From: Bacteroidales bacterium WCE2008
Lineage (GTDB): Bacteria > Bacteroidota > Bacteroidia > Bacteroidales > UBA932
NCBI GenBank assembly: GCA_900167925.1
Contig: FUZM01000002.1
Span: 372,001 to 436,000 of the forward strand
Direction: 5' to 3'
DNA length: 64,000 bases
The notes below the pieces were generated by a model. It saw only the letters and a program-made list of their open reading frames with translations. It had not been told where the DNA came from and ran no database searches. Numbering within the stretch: position 1 is the first letter of the stretch; each line of letters opens with the position of its first letter. Made by a program: the position numbers and the translations under genes. Shown here in pieces: positions 40,528 through 49,651 of the stretch.

Positions 40528-41718
40528 CTATTTGATTACTCCGGCATCCTTGAATACCTTGAGAAGGATATCGACAGCTCTGTCGACATGCTCCTTGGTA
40601 TGGGTAGCCATAAGCGCGAAACGTACGAGAGTATCCTGAGGAGCGCAAGCCGGCGGAATTACAGGGTTGATGAACACTCCTGCATCGAAGGCCCTTGCGG
40701 TAACCTCGAAAGTCTTCTCCATATCCCTTACATAGAGTGGGATGATAGGGCTCTCGGTATCTCCGATCTCGAAGCCCGCAGCGCGGAACTTTTCGAGGGC
40801 ATAATTGGTTACTTCCCAGAGGTTTGCGATACGCTGAGGCTCGGTCCTTATGATATGCAGGGCTTCGCGGGCGCAGGCAGTGGCTGCAGGAGTAGCCGAG
40901 GCGCTGAAGATATATGTTCTCGAATTATGTCTGAGATAGTTGGCGATGACATGGTCAGTAGCGATGAAACCTCCGATAGAAGCCAGAGACTTGCTGAAAG
41001 TACCCATGATGAGGTCGACCTCGTCGGTGAGTCCGAAATGGTCGCAGACGCCGCGGCCTTCCTTGCCGAAGACGCCGAGTCCATGGGCCTCGTCAACCAT
41101 GATTACGGTATTCGGATACTTATGTTTGAGTTCCACGATCTCAGGAAGCTTCGCGAGATCGCCTTCCATCGAGAATACGCCATCGACGACAATGAGCTTG
41201 ACACTCTGCTTCGGGCAATGCTTGAGGCAGCGCTCGAGGTCCTTCATGTCGTTGTGTTTGAATTTGAGAGTCTTGGCGAAAGAGAGCCTGCGGCCGTCGA
41301 CGATGGACGCATGGTCCCTGTCGTCGCAGATTATGAAATCCCTGTGCGTCAGAAGAGCAGGGATAACACCGGAGTTGACCGTAAATCCGGTAGCATAGCA
41401 CAACGCCTCTTCCTTTCCTACAAATTCAGCGAGTTCCTTTTCAAGTGCAACATGTATATCGAGAGTTCCGTTAAGGAAGCGGGATCCCGCACATCCGGAA
41501 CCGTATTTCTCCATCGCTTCGATACCTGCCTTCACAACGCGGTCATCACCAGTAAGTCCAGTATAAGCATTAGACCCGAACATCAGCACTTTGTGGCCCC
41601 CCATTTCAACCTCCGGTCCCTGATGACCTTCAATCTCACGGAAGTAGGGATATAACCCCTTAGCTTTCATCTCATCCGGCAGTGTGTACGCTGCCAGCCT
41701 TTCATGTAAAATTGACAT
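40528..41718 (-). CDS. spt: serine palmitoyltransferase (alpha-oxoamine synthase)
   Basis: 396 residues from ATG 41718 (MSILHERLAAY), chosen because it follows the promoter; the longer frame to 41751 overlaps it. A PLP-dependent class II aminotransferase-fold enzyme: 'NAYTGLTGDDRV', 'GSGCAGSRFLNGTLDIH' (the conserved G-S-R-x-x-x-G), 'VDEAHGLGVFG' (Asp binding the pyridine N) and 'GTFSKSLASIGGF' (PLP lysine). It condenses serine with an acyl-CoA, the first step of sphingolipid synthesis. The sequence is of the type annotated as SPT in Bacteroides; the related KBL/BioF activities are less likely. Confidence 0.9.
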   Translation of the reverse strand: MSILHERLAAYTLPDEMKAKGLYPYFREIEGHQGPEVEMGGHKVLMFGSNAYTGLTGDDRVVKAGIEAMEKYGSGCAGSRFLNGTLDIHVALEKELAEFVGKEEALCYATGFTVNSGVIPALLTHRDFIICDDRDHASIVDGRRLSFAKTLKFKHNDMKDLERCLKHCPKQSVKLIVVDGVFSMEGDLAKLPEIVELKHKYPNTVIMVDEAHGLGVFGKEGRGVCDHFGLTDEVDLIMGTFSKSLASIGGFIATDHVIANYLRHNSRTYIFSASATPAATACAREALHIIRTEPQRIANLWEVTNYALEKFRAAGFEIGDTESPIIPLYVRDMEKTFEVTARAFDAGVFINPVIPPACAPQDTLVRFALMATHTKEHVDRAVDILLKVFKDAGVIK

Positions 41719-41740
41719 ACAAATAAGCTTTAGTACACCG

Positions 41741-41748
41741 CAAATATA
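41741..41748 (-). promoter_or_regulatory. -7 promoter element for spt operon
   Basis: TATATTTG on the minus strand, 22 bases upstream of ATG 41718. It lies 12 bases from the divergent element of the phosphatase gene. Confidence 0.65.
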
Positions 41749-41760
41749 CAAAAAAACGAC

Positions 41761-41768
41761 TATCTTTG
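41761..41768 (+). promoter_or_regulatory. -7 promoter element for histidine phosphatase gene
   Basis: TATCTTTG; it overlaps the first in-frame TTG (41766), supporting the ATG at 41787 as start. Confidence 0.65.
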
Positions 41769-41786
41769 TCTAAATATGTTCTAAAA

Positions 41787-43088
41787 ATGAAGACACCAGC
41801 ACTAAAATTTATCCTAACAGCTTCTACAGCTATCTTGTCGGGCTTTTATGCCCTTGCACAGGTAACTCCGGAGGCTCTCCTCAGAGAGAATCTCGACAGG
41901 GCCGCGTGCCATTTCCACTCATACGAATACATACCGGCAGCCGAGACACCGGCTCCGGAAGGCTATAAGGCATTCTATGTCAATCATTACGGCCGCCACG
42001 GATCCCGCCGCAGCACCAACTGGTACGCCGAGACCGGATACTACAATATCAAAAAAGCTAAAAAGGCAGGAATCCTCACCCCTCTGGGAGAAGAGCTTTA
42101 CAATGACGTCAGCAAGATATACGCTGAGCATGTCGACATGGTCGGAGAGCTCTCGGAAAGAGGAGCCCGCGAGCACCGCGCCATCGCAGAAAGACTTTAT
42201 TGGAGATATCCTGAGATATTCAACGGAGAAAGGACTGAGGTCGACGCCCGTGCCAGCACCGTACAGCGCTGCATCATCAGCATGGCTCATTTCACGTCCA
42301 GCCTCGATGACTGCGCTCCGGCCCTGAAGTTCGACTTCCGCACCGGAAAAAAGCACTGGCGCATCATCAACCATGAGTACTACGACAGAAAAAGTATTTC
42401 CAAATACTGCGAGCAGGTGAAGGACTCAGTCATCAGAGCTATGATGGACCCGACACGTTTCATGAATTCCATCATCAAGGCTGACCCTGACGGAGTCGTC
42501 GGAGATCCTTATGCCTTCATGGAAAGCATCTTCACTACCGGAGCTATCAGCCAGTGCCTGGATTACCCTGCGGACGTGCTCGGCAAATACTTCACCTTCG
42601 ACGAAGTGCTGGCAGAATATTGCAGCTACAACAGCCGCATGTACGCCGACATGAGCAATTCTCTGGAATTCGGCGACAATGTCATCTGGGCCCCGGCCCA
42701 GGGCCTCGCCCAGGACTTCATCGAAAGAGGCGACGCGGCTATCTCCAGGGACAGCAAGAGGGCTGCAGACCTGCGCTTCGGCCATGACACAGGCATCCTT
42801 CCTTTCGCAGGCCTGCTCGGTCTCGAAGGCGTAAGTCTCAGGCGCCGCAGCGGAGACATATCCGACTACTGGTCATCCTCGATGATGGTTCCGATGGCCA
42901 CGAACCTCCAGATGGTCTACTTCCGCAACGACAAAGACGACATACTTGTAAAGATATATTATAACGAGCGTGAGACCAAGATCGACGGACTTGATGCCGT
43001 TACCGGCCCTTATTACAGATGGGACGACCTTAAGGCTTGGATCAATTCCCGCATCGACGAGGTAAACGCCAGAATCAACAACAGATAA
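41787..43088 (+). CDS. histidine phosphatase superfamily protein (MINPP/acid phosphatase-like)
   Basis: 433 residues with a signal peptide (MKTPALKFILTASTAILSG...ALAQ). The branch 2 histidine phosphatase motif is 'HYGRHGSR' with nucleophile His71. The second active-site pair is 'RFGHDTGI' (His333-Asp334), an HD rather than the HAE of classical MINPPs. It would hydrolyse phosphomonoesters, possibly inositol phosphates, in the periplasm. It lies 3 bases upstream of the ABC exporter genes, so it probably starts their operon. Confidence 0.85.
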   Translation: MKTPALKFILTASTAILSGFYALAQVTPEALLRENLDRAACHFHSYEYIPAAETPAPEGYKAFYVNHYGRHGSRRSTNWYAETGYYNIKKAKKAGILTPLGEELYNDVSKIYAEHVDMVGELSERGAREHRAIAERLYWRYPEIFNGERTEVDARASTVQRCIISMAHFTSSLDDCAPALKFDFRTGKKHWRIINHEYYDRKSISKYCEQVKDSVIRAMMDPTRFMNSIIKADPDGVVGDPYAFMESIFTTGAISQCLDYPADVLGKYFTFDEVLAEYCSYNSRMYADMSNSLEFGDNVIWAPAQGLAQDFIERGDAAISRDSKRAADLRFGHDTGILPFAGLLGLEGVSLRRRSGDISDYWSSSMMVPMATNLQMVYFRNDKDDILVKIYYNERETKIDGLDAVTGPYYRWDDLKAWINSRIDEVNARINNR

Positions 43089-43091
43089 TTT

Positions 43092-43976
43092 ATGGCAGAA
43101 ACCGTAATATCATGTGAGCACCTGACGCACTGGTACGGAAAACGGAAGATCTATGAGGACCTTAACTTCGAGGTGAAGCAAGGCAGCATAGTAGGTCTTC
43201 TGGGCAAGAACGGAACGGGCAAGACCACCACAATAAACATTCTGATGGGATATCTCAAGCCCCTTTCCGGAGAATGCCGGATTTTCGGAGAGCATGTCCA
43301 GAAGATCAGCCCGGCCACCCGCGCCAGGATCGCCCTTCTGCTCGAAGGACATGTGCAGTACTCATACATGACAATCGAGCAGATAGAGAAATTCTATTCG
43401 GCCTTCTATCCGAAATGGAAGAAAGAGGCATATTATGAACTGATGCGGAAGCTGAAGGTGGCTCCGGGGCAGAAGATCTCCCGGATGTCCAACGGCCAGC
43501 GTTCGCAGGTGGCTCTCGGGCTTATCCTGGCCCAGGATGCGGACCTGCTCGTGCTGGACGACTTCACCCTCGGTCTGGATCCCGGATACCGCAGACTGTT
43601 CTCGGAGTATCTCCGCGAATATGCCAAGGCGGAGGACAAGACGGTATTCGTGACGTCCCATATAATCCAGGACATGGAAAGACTGGTGGATGAGTGCATC
43701 GTCATGGATTATGGCCGCATACTTGTCCAGAAGCCTCTCGGATACCTGCTCGACAATTTCCGCCGTTTTACTTTCAACACCCAGGCATCGGACCTGCCAC
43801 AGATGGAAGGCATCTTCAATCCTGGCGTGATAAGAGGCAGCGGAGAACTGTATTCATTCCTTCCTGACGACAATGTCAGACAGATTCTCGAAGGTACCGG
43901 AGTTCCGTTCGCGGATCTCCAGTCTTCGAAGATTGACCTGGAAGATATATTCATAGGACTTACTGGCAAATATTGA
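43092..43976 (+). CDS. ABC transporter ATP-binding protein
   Basis: 294 residues. Walker A is 'GLLGKNGTGKTTT' and the signature is 'MSNGQRSQVAL' in place of LSGGQ. Walker B reads 'LLVLDDFTLGLDP', so the catalytic Glu is replaced by Asp and the usual E-P-T is D-F-T. 'VFVTSHIIQDMERLVDE' gives the H-loop. The C-terminal ~80 residues form the accessory domain of YtrB/CcmA-like ATPases. It powers the adjacent six-helix permease, most likely as an exporter or a machinery unit. The stop is 2 bases before the permease ATG. Confidence 0.92.
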   Translation: MAETVISCEHLTHWYGKRKIYEDLNFEVKQGSIVGLLGKNGTGKTTTINILMGYLKPLSGECRIFGEHVQKISPATRARIALLLEGHVQYSYMTIEQIEKFYSAFYPKWKKEAYYELMRKLKVAPGQKISRMSNGQRSQVALGLILAQDADLLVLDDFTLGLDPGYRRLFSEYLREYAKAEDKTVFVTSHIIQDMERLVDECIVMDYGRILVQKPLGYLLDNFRRFTFNTQASDLPQMEGIFNPGVIRGSGELYSFLPDDNVRQILEGTGVPFADLQSSKIDLEDIFIGLTGKY

Positions 43977-43978
43977 TC

Positions 43979-44650
43979 ATGAACAAAGCTATATTCTACA
44001 AAGAATGGATCAAGTCCCGCATCTTTCTGCTGGGGCTCGTACTGGTATTTGCCGGTTTTACAGGCTACACCATGCTCAATCTGTCCAAGATTGTGCAGTT
44101 CAACGGAGGAGCTGCCGTATGGTCGGCGCTGATCACCCGTGACACGGTACTCATTGAAGCGTTACGTCTTCTGCCTGCAATCGCAGGAGCCCTGCTGGCC
44201 GTGGTACAGTTCCTTCCCGAGATCCTCCAGAAAAGGATCAAGCTCACCCTGCATCTTCCATACCCTCAAGGCAAGATAATCTTCATGATGTATCTCTTCG
44301 GACTTACTGTCCTTCTTGCCGTTTTTGCCTGCCAGCTGGCCGCTACCGGAGCCGTACTGTCCAAGTGGATTGTATGGGAGCTGAATGCAAGGATCATGGC
44401 TACCAGCCTGGTATGGTATCTCGCCGGTTTCGCGACATATATCTGGGTAGCTGCCATCTGCCTCGAACCGACATGGAAATTCCGTGTCATATTGCTTATC
44501 ATTCTTGCGGCCCTGCTGCATCTGATGTTCCTGTCCAACGTTCCGGAAAGCTACAACGGTTTCCTCCCATGGCTTATCGCCTATGTATTTGCCGGACAGG
44601 TACTTATCTACCACAGTATCGCAAGATTTAAAGAAGGAATGCAAGACTGA
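43979..44650 (+). CDS. ABC transporter permease
   Basis: 223 residues from ATG 43979 (MNKAIFYKEWIKSR), preferred over an overlapping TTG at 43973. Six hydrophobic segments are visible, with 'FLPEILQKRIKLTLHLPYPQGKII' as a cytoplasmic loop, typical of two-gene exporters in Bacteroidetes. It sits between its ATPase and a DUF4857 gene whose ATG overlaps its TGA by one base. Substrate unknown. Confidence 0.85.
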   Translation: MNKAIFYKEWIKSRIFLLGLVLVFAGFTGYTMLNLSKIVQFNGGAAVWSALITRDTVLIEALRLLPAIAGALLAVVQFLPEILQKRIKLTLHLPYPQGKIIFMMYLFGLTVLLAVFACQLAATGAVLSKWIVWELNARIMATSLVWYLAGFATYIWVAAICLEPTWKFRVILLIILAALLHLMFLSNVPESYNGFLPWLIAYVFAGQVLIYHSIARFKEGMQD

Positions 44651-45672
44651 TGAAGACTTTAGGAAAAATACTGATTTATTTCTCGCTGGCCGTGCTGCTG
44701 TTCTGGCAGGGCCCGAGAATCTATAATCTTATCACAGCCGAACCATATTCGACTCCGTTCACCCTCTATAGCTGCACGATCCACGATTTCGTATCTGTCG
44801 CGCCTAAGGAAGGAAGGGGCACGAGGCTTGTGGACAGGCAAGGGAACATTTACGATGAAAGCGCCCAGCCTATGTTCTACTACTCCGTAGTGATAGACAA
44901 GGGAAATATGCCCGACTCGATTGAGGGCAGGAAAATCACCCAGGAAGGCATCAGACGTCACAATGCGATAGTGATGCGTTCTCCGGACGATATCAACCGC
45001 AAGGCGGCGCCTGTCTATCTGTTGATGGAGTCCATCCCTGACGGTATGGAGCTGCAGGATCCCGAGCAGGCTTTCGTATCCAAGAAGGACGGTATAACTA
45101 TCTATGACATGGGCTCGAATTCCGTGGATAAAGCCAAGACAGAGGCTTTCAGCAAGGCTCTGTCAGACAATGGTTTCGTCTTTCCCGTTGTCCTTGCCTC
45201 CGCAAATCCTTCCCACCGTAAGGAATATGATGCCGGCTACCTGATGACCGATTCCGAAGGAAAACTCTTCCGCATGGTCCAGGTCGACGGTCAGCCGTCA
45301 GTAGAGCGGATTCCAGCCGCAGACGGGCTTGAGCTCAAGGACATAGTAGTCACCGAACTGAGGGACTCCAGCCTTGCCGGATTCCTGATCGGAAAAGACG
45401 ATTCTTTCTATATCCTGAATTCCGCCCTGGAGCTGATCCCAACTGACATGAAATATGATCCTTTCCAGCAGAAATTCCTGCTTGTGGGAGATATGTTCTA
45501 CTACACTTTCAAGATTTCCGACAAAAAGGGAGAGATGTATTACGCCCTGCGTACGGGAACCTTCGAAACGGTCGATACCCTTTACAGGGAGTATCCTGAG
45601 GATACTTCCATACCTAGACTTCATTTCACTTCGCAGAACGACAAATACGTACGTCCGAGAATTTCTCTTTAG
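44650..45672 (+). CDS. DUF4857 domain-containing protein
   Basis: 340 residues. One N-terminal membrane anchor (~residues 5-28) and a large periplasmic domain. I recognise the DUF4857 pattern: 'YSTPFTLYSCTIHDFVSVAPKEG', 'QPMFYYSVVIDKGNMPD' and the C-terminal 'IPRLHFTSQNDKYVRPRI'. DUF4857 genes commonly follow ABC ATPase and permease genes in Bacteroidales, which suggests that the three act together; function unknown. TGATG junction with the permease. Confidence 0.85.
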   Translation: MKTLGKILIYFSLAVLLFWQGPRIYNLITAEPYSTPFTLYSCTIHDFVSVAPKEGRGTRLVDRQGNIYDESAQPMFYYSVVIDKGNMPDSIEGRKITQEGIRRHNAIVMRSPDDINRKAAPVYLLMESIPDGMELQDPEQAFVSKKDGITIYDMGSNSVDKAKTEAFSKALSDNGFVFPVVLASANPSHRKEYDAGYLMTDSEGKLFRMVQVDGQPSVERIPAADGLELKDIVVTELRDSSLAGFLIGKDDSFYILNSALELIPTDMKYDPFQQKFLLVGDMFYYTFKISDKKGEMYYALRTGTFETVDTLYREYPEDTSIPRLHFTSQNDKYVRPRISL

Positions 45673-45675
45673 GAT

Positions 45676-48210
45676 ATGATCGGAAAGGCTGTAATAAGGA
45701 TAACTCTTGTCGCGGCTCTGTCAATTCTGGCCACGTTCTCTTCCTATGCCCAGTCGACAAAGGTAAAAGGACGTGTGACCGATTCCGAGACAGGCGAGGG
45801 TATTCCTTTCTGCAGCGTATATTTCAAGAATACCACCATCGGCATTTCCACCGATATGAGGGGGTATTACTCTCTTGAGACCAGGGATACCACCAGCAGT
45901 ATCCTGTGCGCGTCCATTCTTGGCTACGAGCCGCTGGAGACAAGGGTCCGCAAGCACTCGTACAAGGAGATCAATTTCATCCTCAAGCCGATCCACAACT
46001 CGATAAGTCCCGCCATAGTCAAGCCGGACAACAGCCGGATGATGTGGATAATGGAGCAGGTCGGAAAGAACAGGGACAGGAACAATCCCGAAAAGCTGAA
46101 GCAATATACCGGAGATGTCTATACCAGGATGGAACTGGACCTCTCCAATATTGCCGAAAGCCTTCAAAGCATTCCGTATCTGGGAAAACGGTTCGATTTC
46201 TTTTCCGAATATATCGACACATCCGTAATCTCCGGACGGTCATACCTTCCGGTCATGATGGCCGAGACTATGTCAAAGAAATACCATAGCCTGTCTCCGG
46301 CTTTCGACCGTGAGGTCATTGAAGCCTCCAGGATCTCAGGCGTAGACGAGAACAATTTCATTTCCCAGTTTACCGGGAACACGCATCTCAAGACCAATTT
46401 CTACGACAATTTCATCGACATTTTCGACAACGGTATCGTCTCCCCTGTTTCGGACGGAGCTACCGCCTTCTACAATTTTTTCCTTATCGACAGTCTTCAG
46501 ATAGAAGGCCGCAAGACCTGGAAGATACGCTTCAGGCCTAAGCGTCTTGTTGCAACTCCGGCCTTCAATGGAGAGATGAATATTGATGCTCAGGATTTTG
46601 CCATCCGTTCCATCCATGCGTCGCTCCACAAACAGTCCAACGTCAACTGGATGAGAGACATCGTCATAGACGAGGAATTCGCTCCTGTCGGGGAAGATTC
46701 GACATGGTTCTACAAAAGCAGCCACTTGTATATCGACCTGGCCCTTGTCGTCGGAGAATCGTCCAAACTGTATTCCTTTATCGGAGACAGGCACTCCGAA
46801 TGGGTATCCGTGGACATGGGACCGATCAGGGATAAAAGGATCCTCAGATCCGAGGATATTGTAATCGTCGATGATGACGCCAGCCTCATGGACGAAGAAT
46901 ACTGGGACAGCATACGGCCATATCCTATCACTGAAAAAGAAGAGGGAATATACTACATGGCCGAATCGATAAAGAACCATCCGGTATATAAAGTCGGATA
47001 TGCTTTTCTGGTCGCCGGAGTCGACGGCTTTCTCGACATAGGAAAGATTGGCTTCGGTCCTCTGATGCAGATATACAGCAGCAATAACCTTGAAGGAAAG
47101 AGAGTCCAGATGGGACTGCGTACTTCCACGAAATTCAGCAGGAAGTTCAGGGCTATGGGATATATGGCCTACGGCACGGAAGACAAGGAGCTCAAGTACG
47201 GGGGCACATTCGAGTATATGTTCAGCCGGAACCCGACCCGCAAGCTTTCGATAAGCGCAAAACGCGATGTCATCCAGATGGGACGAGGCACTTCTCCTTT
47301 TACCAGCGGAAATATACTGTCCTCGACTCTCACCCGCGGACATCAGAAGATGAGTCCGATAGACGAGGTGATAATCCAGTATGACCATGAGTGGAATGCC
47401 GGGATCAACAATTCCTTCATTTTCCGTCACAGAAGAATATATTCCAACGAGTTCGTGCCGATGATAACTCCTGACGGAGAGATCATGAAGAGCGTGGCAG
47501 CCAATGAGATAGGCATATCTACGCGTTTCTCGAAGAAAGAGACCGTGACAAGGGCGGCCTTCGAGAAGAGATATCTTCATACGAGGCACCCGGTGGTCAA
47601 GATTGACATTACCGGAGGCGTAAAGGGCATAACTCAGGGGGACTTCAATTACCTGAAGATTACCTTGGATTCGAAGCACAAGTTCAACACCCCGCCTTTC
47701 GGAAGCGCCAGACTGCTCGTCAATGCCGGCAAGATTTTCGGCAAGGTGCCGTACACTATGCTGAAGATCCACGAAGGTAACTCCTCATATATCTTGGACC
47801 GTTCCGCATTCTCATGTATCGATTTCTATGAGTTCGCCTCTGACACATGGATAAACGTCAATTATGAACAGAATTTCAAGGGTCTGTTCTTTGGCGTCAT
47901 TCCTCTTGTAAGAGATCTGAAACTAAGGGAGCTGTTTACTTTCAAGGCTGCCTGGGGTACGGTTACCCGCCATAACGACGGTACTCTCTCGGATCCGAAT
48001 GCAAGGGAAGCCCTGATTCTTTTCCCCGAGGGTATGACTGCGCTGAAGAAGCCATATATCGAGGTAAGTGCAGGTATCGGAAATATTCTGAGATTATTCA
48101 GGGTTGACGCTGTATGGAGGCTCACGCACCGTTACAATAACGTCAACGGAGTTCCCACCAAAGTCAACAGATGTTTTGCCGTCAATATCAGTATGAAAGC
48201 TGAGTTCTAG
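45676..48210 (+). CDS. DUF5686 family outer-membrane protein with carboxypeptidase-like domain
   Basis: 844 residues with a signal peptide (cleavage near SYAQ). Residues ~28-105 are a carboxypeptidase regulatory-like domain ('KVKGRVTDSETGEGIPFCSVYF'). The remainder matches DUF5686: 'WKIRFRPKRLVATPAFNGEMNIDAQDFAIRSI', then strands of a predicted C-terminal barrel ending in aromatic 'NISMKAEF'. Such proteins lie in the outer membrane; no substrate is known. The gene begins 3 bases after DUF4857. Its 3' end overlaps the convergent M23 peptidase gene by 23 bases. Confidence 0.88.
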   Translation: MIGKAVIRITLVAALSILATFSSYAQSTKVKGRVTDSETGEGIPFCSVYFKNTTIGISTDMRGYYSLETRDTTSSILCASILGYEPLETRVRKHSYKEINFILKPIHNSISPAIVKPDNSRMMWIMEQVGKNRDRNNPEKLKQYTGDVYTRMELDLSNIAESLQSIPYLGKRFDFFSEYIDTSVISGRSYLPVMMAETMSKKYHSLSPAFDREVIEASRISGVDENNFISQFTGNTHLKTNFYDNFIDIFDNGIVSPVSDGATAFYNFFLIDSLQIEGRKTWKIRFRPKRLVATPAFNGEMNIDAQDFAIRSIHASLHKQSNVNWMRDIVIDEEFAPVGEDSTWFYKSSHLYIDLALVVGESSKLYSFIGDRHSEWVSVDMGPIRDKRILRSEDIVIVDDDASLMDEEYWDSIRPYPITEKEEGIYYMAESIKNHPVYKVGYAFLVAGVDGFLDIGKIGFGPLMQIYSSNNLEGKRVQMGLRTSTKFSRKFRAMGYMAYGTEDKELKYGGTFEYMFSRNPTRKLSISAKRDVIQMGRGTSPFTSGNILSSTLTRGHQKMSPIDEVIIQYDHEWNAGINNSFIFRHRRIYSNEFVPMITPDGEIMKSVAANEIGISTRFSKKETVTRAAFEKRYLHTRHPVVKIDITGGVKGITQGDFNYLKITLDSKHKFNTPPFGSARLLVNAGKIFGKVPYTMLKIHEGNSSYILDRSAFSCIDFYEFASDTWINVNYEQNFKGLFFGVIPLVRDLKLRELFTFKAAWGTVTRHNDGTLSDPNAREALILFPEGMTALKKPYIEVSAGIGNILRLFRVDAVWRLTHRYNNVNGVPTKVNRCFAVNISMKAEF

Positions 48211-49435
48211 AAAGCGAATCGAGTTCCTGGCGTCTCAGAGCGAGCGTCGAGTCAAGCGCTGGACGGAACTCTTCCGCGAGCGGTTCAGCCGAAGGCGATT
48301 CCATCTTCAGCGGGTTTATCGGAGACCCGTTCTTCCATACCCTGAAATCCAGATGAGGGCCGGTAGCGGTTCCTGTCATGCCGACATAGCCGATTACCTG
48401 TCCCTGGGAAACCCTGTCCCCTACCTTGATATTCGCATATCTTGAAAGATGAAGATAAGCCGTGGTATATACTGAATTGTGGCGGATCTTGACGGTATTT
48501 CCTCCTCCGCCGCCCCAGCCTTTGCTGATGACAGTTCCGTCTCCGATGCTCATCACAGGGGTTCCTGTCGGAGCTGCGTAATCGACTCCGGTATGGGGCC
48601 TGACCGTACCGTGCACAGGATGTTTTCTATGATAGGAGAAGCCTGAACTTATTCTGGTGAACTTCAGAGGAGCCTTGAGAAAGGCTTTTTTCATGCTTTC
48701 GCCTTTCTCGTTCCAGTATACGTTCCCGCCATCTCCGGTATCGTACCGGATAGCTAGCAATTCTTTGTCATCTCTGTTGAACACCGCATAATCCACCCCT
48801 TCAATGGCGATGATATCGCCCTCGCATACTTTCTGCTCATAGATAGCCCTGAAACGGTCACCTTTCTGAAGGCCGAAGAAATCGACTGTCCATGCATAGA
48901 TATCGGAGAGAGTGACGATCAGCAGCGGCGAGTTTCCGGATGCCGTCATGTCGTTCCATAAAGAGGATTTGATCGTCACGTCGAGATAGCGGCGCTGGAT
49001 TTCGATGGGTTTGGAGACTTTCCAGGCTTCGTATGGTCTGGTACAACGGAATACGGTCATGTTGACCCTGTCCATGTTGTAGACAAGATATCTGAGCTGG
49101 CCTCTTCCTGTCGAATCGGGGTCATAGTAGGCCTGCCAGGTGTTTCCTGCGCGGAGTTTCCGCACGTCGAAAGTAGAATCGACGGCTTTTGTAAGTTCGT
49201 AGGCCTCCGAAGTGCCGAGTCCGAGTCTTGCCATAAGGCCGGAAAAGATCTCCCCACTCTTCAGCTTTCCTTCTTCGATATCGAAGGAGTCGGTGCAGAA
49301 TCCGAGAGGATAGACGGTATCATTCATTTCGGCAGCGGCATCCCCGACGGGAGCTTTTCCCCTATTCCAGCACGACGGTACTGATATCCAAACGATTATT
49401 ACAGCTAAAAATGAAAACAGCAGACTCTTTTTCAT
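48188..49435 (-). CDS. M23 family metallopeptidase, lipoprotein
   Basis: 415 residues. The signal has a lipobox-like 'SVPSCWN' (Cys ~22). Residues ~45-260 form a LysM/OapA-like N-terminal region, and the LytM domain lies at ~275-385: 'HTGVDYAAPTGTPV' (H-x3-D zinc ligands) and 'GTATGPHLDFRVW', where the usual H-x-H is H-x-D. It probably cleaves peptidoglycan cross-links (MepM type). The HLD variant occurs in other Bacteroidetes M23 proteins as far as I recall, so activity may be retained with Asp as ligand. Confidence 0.88.
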   Translation of the reverse strand: MKKSLLFSFLAVIIVWISVPSCWNRGKAPVGDAAAEMNDTVYPLGFCTDSFDIEEGKLKSGEIFSGLMARLGLGTSEAYELTKAVDSTFDVRKLRAGNTWQAYYDPDSTGRGQLRYLVYNMDRVNMTVFRCTRPYEAWKVSKPIEIQRRYLDVTIKSSLWNDMTASGNSPLLIVTLSDIYAWTVDFFGLQKGDRFRAIYEQKVCEGDIIAIEGVDYAVFNRDDKELLAIRYDTGDGGNVYWNEKGESMKKAFLKAPLKFTRISSGFSYHRKHPVHGTVRPHTGVDYAAPTGTPVMSIGDGTVISKGWGGGGGNTVKIRHNSVYTTAYLHLSRYANIKVGDRVSQGQVIGYVGMTGTATGPHLDFRVWKNGSPINPLKMESPSAEPLAEEFRPALDSTLALRRQELDSLSRTQLSY

Positions 49436-49488
49436 AAACTCAGAACTATATCATCTTTTCAAATTACTAATATAATAATTTTTTTCGT

Positions 49489-49619
49489 CTTTCTCCAGAA
49501 AGCCCCTTTCCGGCCGACCGGTGCCGCGGCCTGCTCCGTCAAGTTCGGAAAAGCTATTCCTCAATTCCTCCGCCGGCTCGGGTACCGGTCGTCTCGAAAA
49601 TCGGCTTACGCTCCGAAAG
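49489..49619 (+). repeat. dispersed repeat family C, copy 1 (short form)
   Basis: Read on the plus strand it matches the reverse complement of 55533-55711 at both ends: about 70 bases at the left (including GGAAAG-CCC-CTTTCC-like hairpin and TCAAGTTCGGAAAAGCTATT) and about 60 at the right (TCGAAAATCGGCTTACGCTC). It lacks about 51 central bases present in the other copy. GACCGGT/ACCGGTC forms part of a degenerate stem. Confidence 0.85.
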
Positions 49620-49651
49620 TATCAGCGAGTGTAGTTATGGCTGGTGTCCTA

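Noticed and set aside
40588..41655. 355-residue plus-strand open frame
   Set aside because: Antisense to spt; no recognisable family, and the spt frame has all PLP motifs.
46336..47772. 478-residue minus-strand open frame
   Set aside because: Entirely antisense to the DUF5686 gene, which has a signal peptide and recognised domains; no domain or promoter supports the minus frame.
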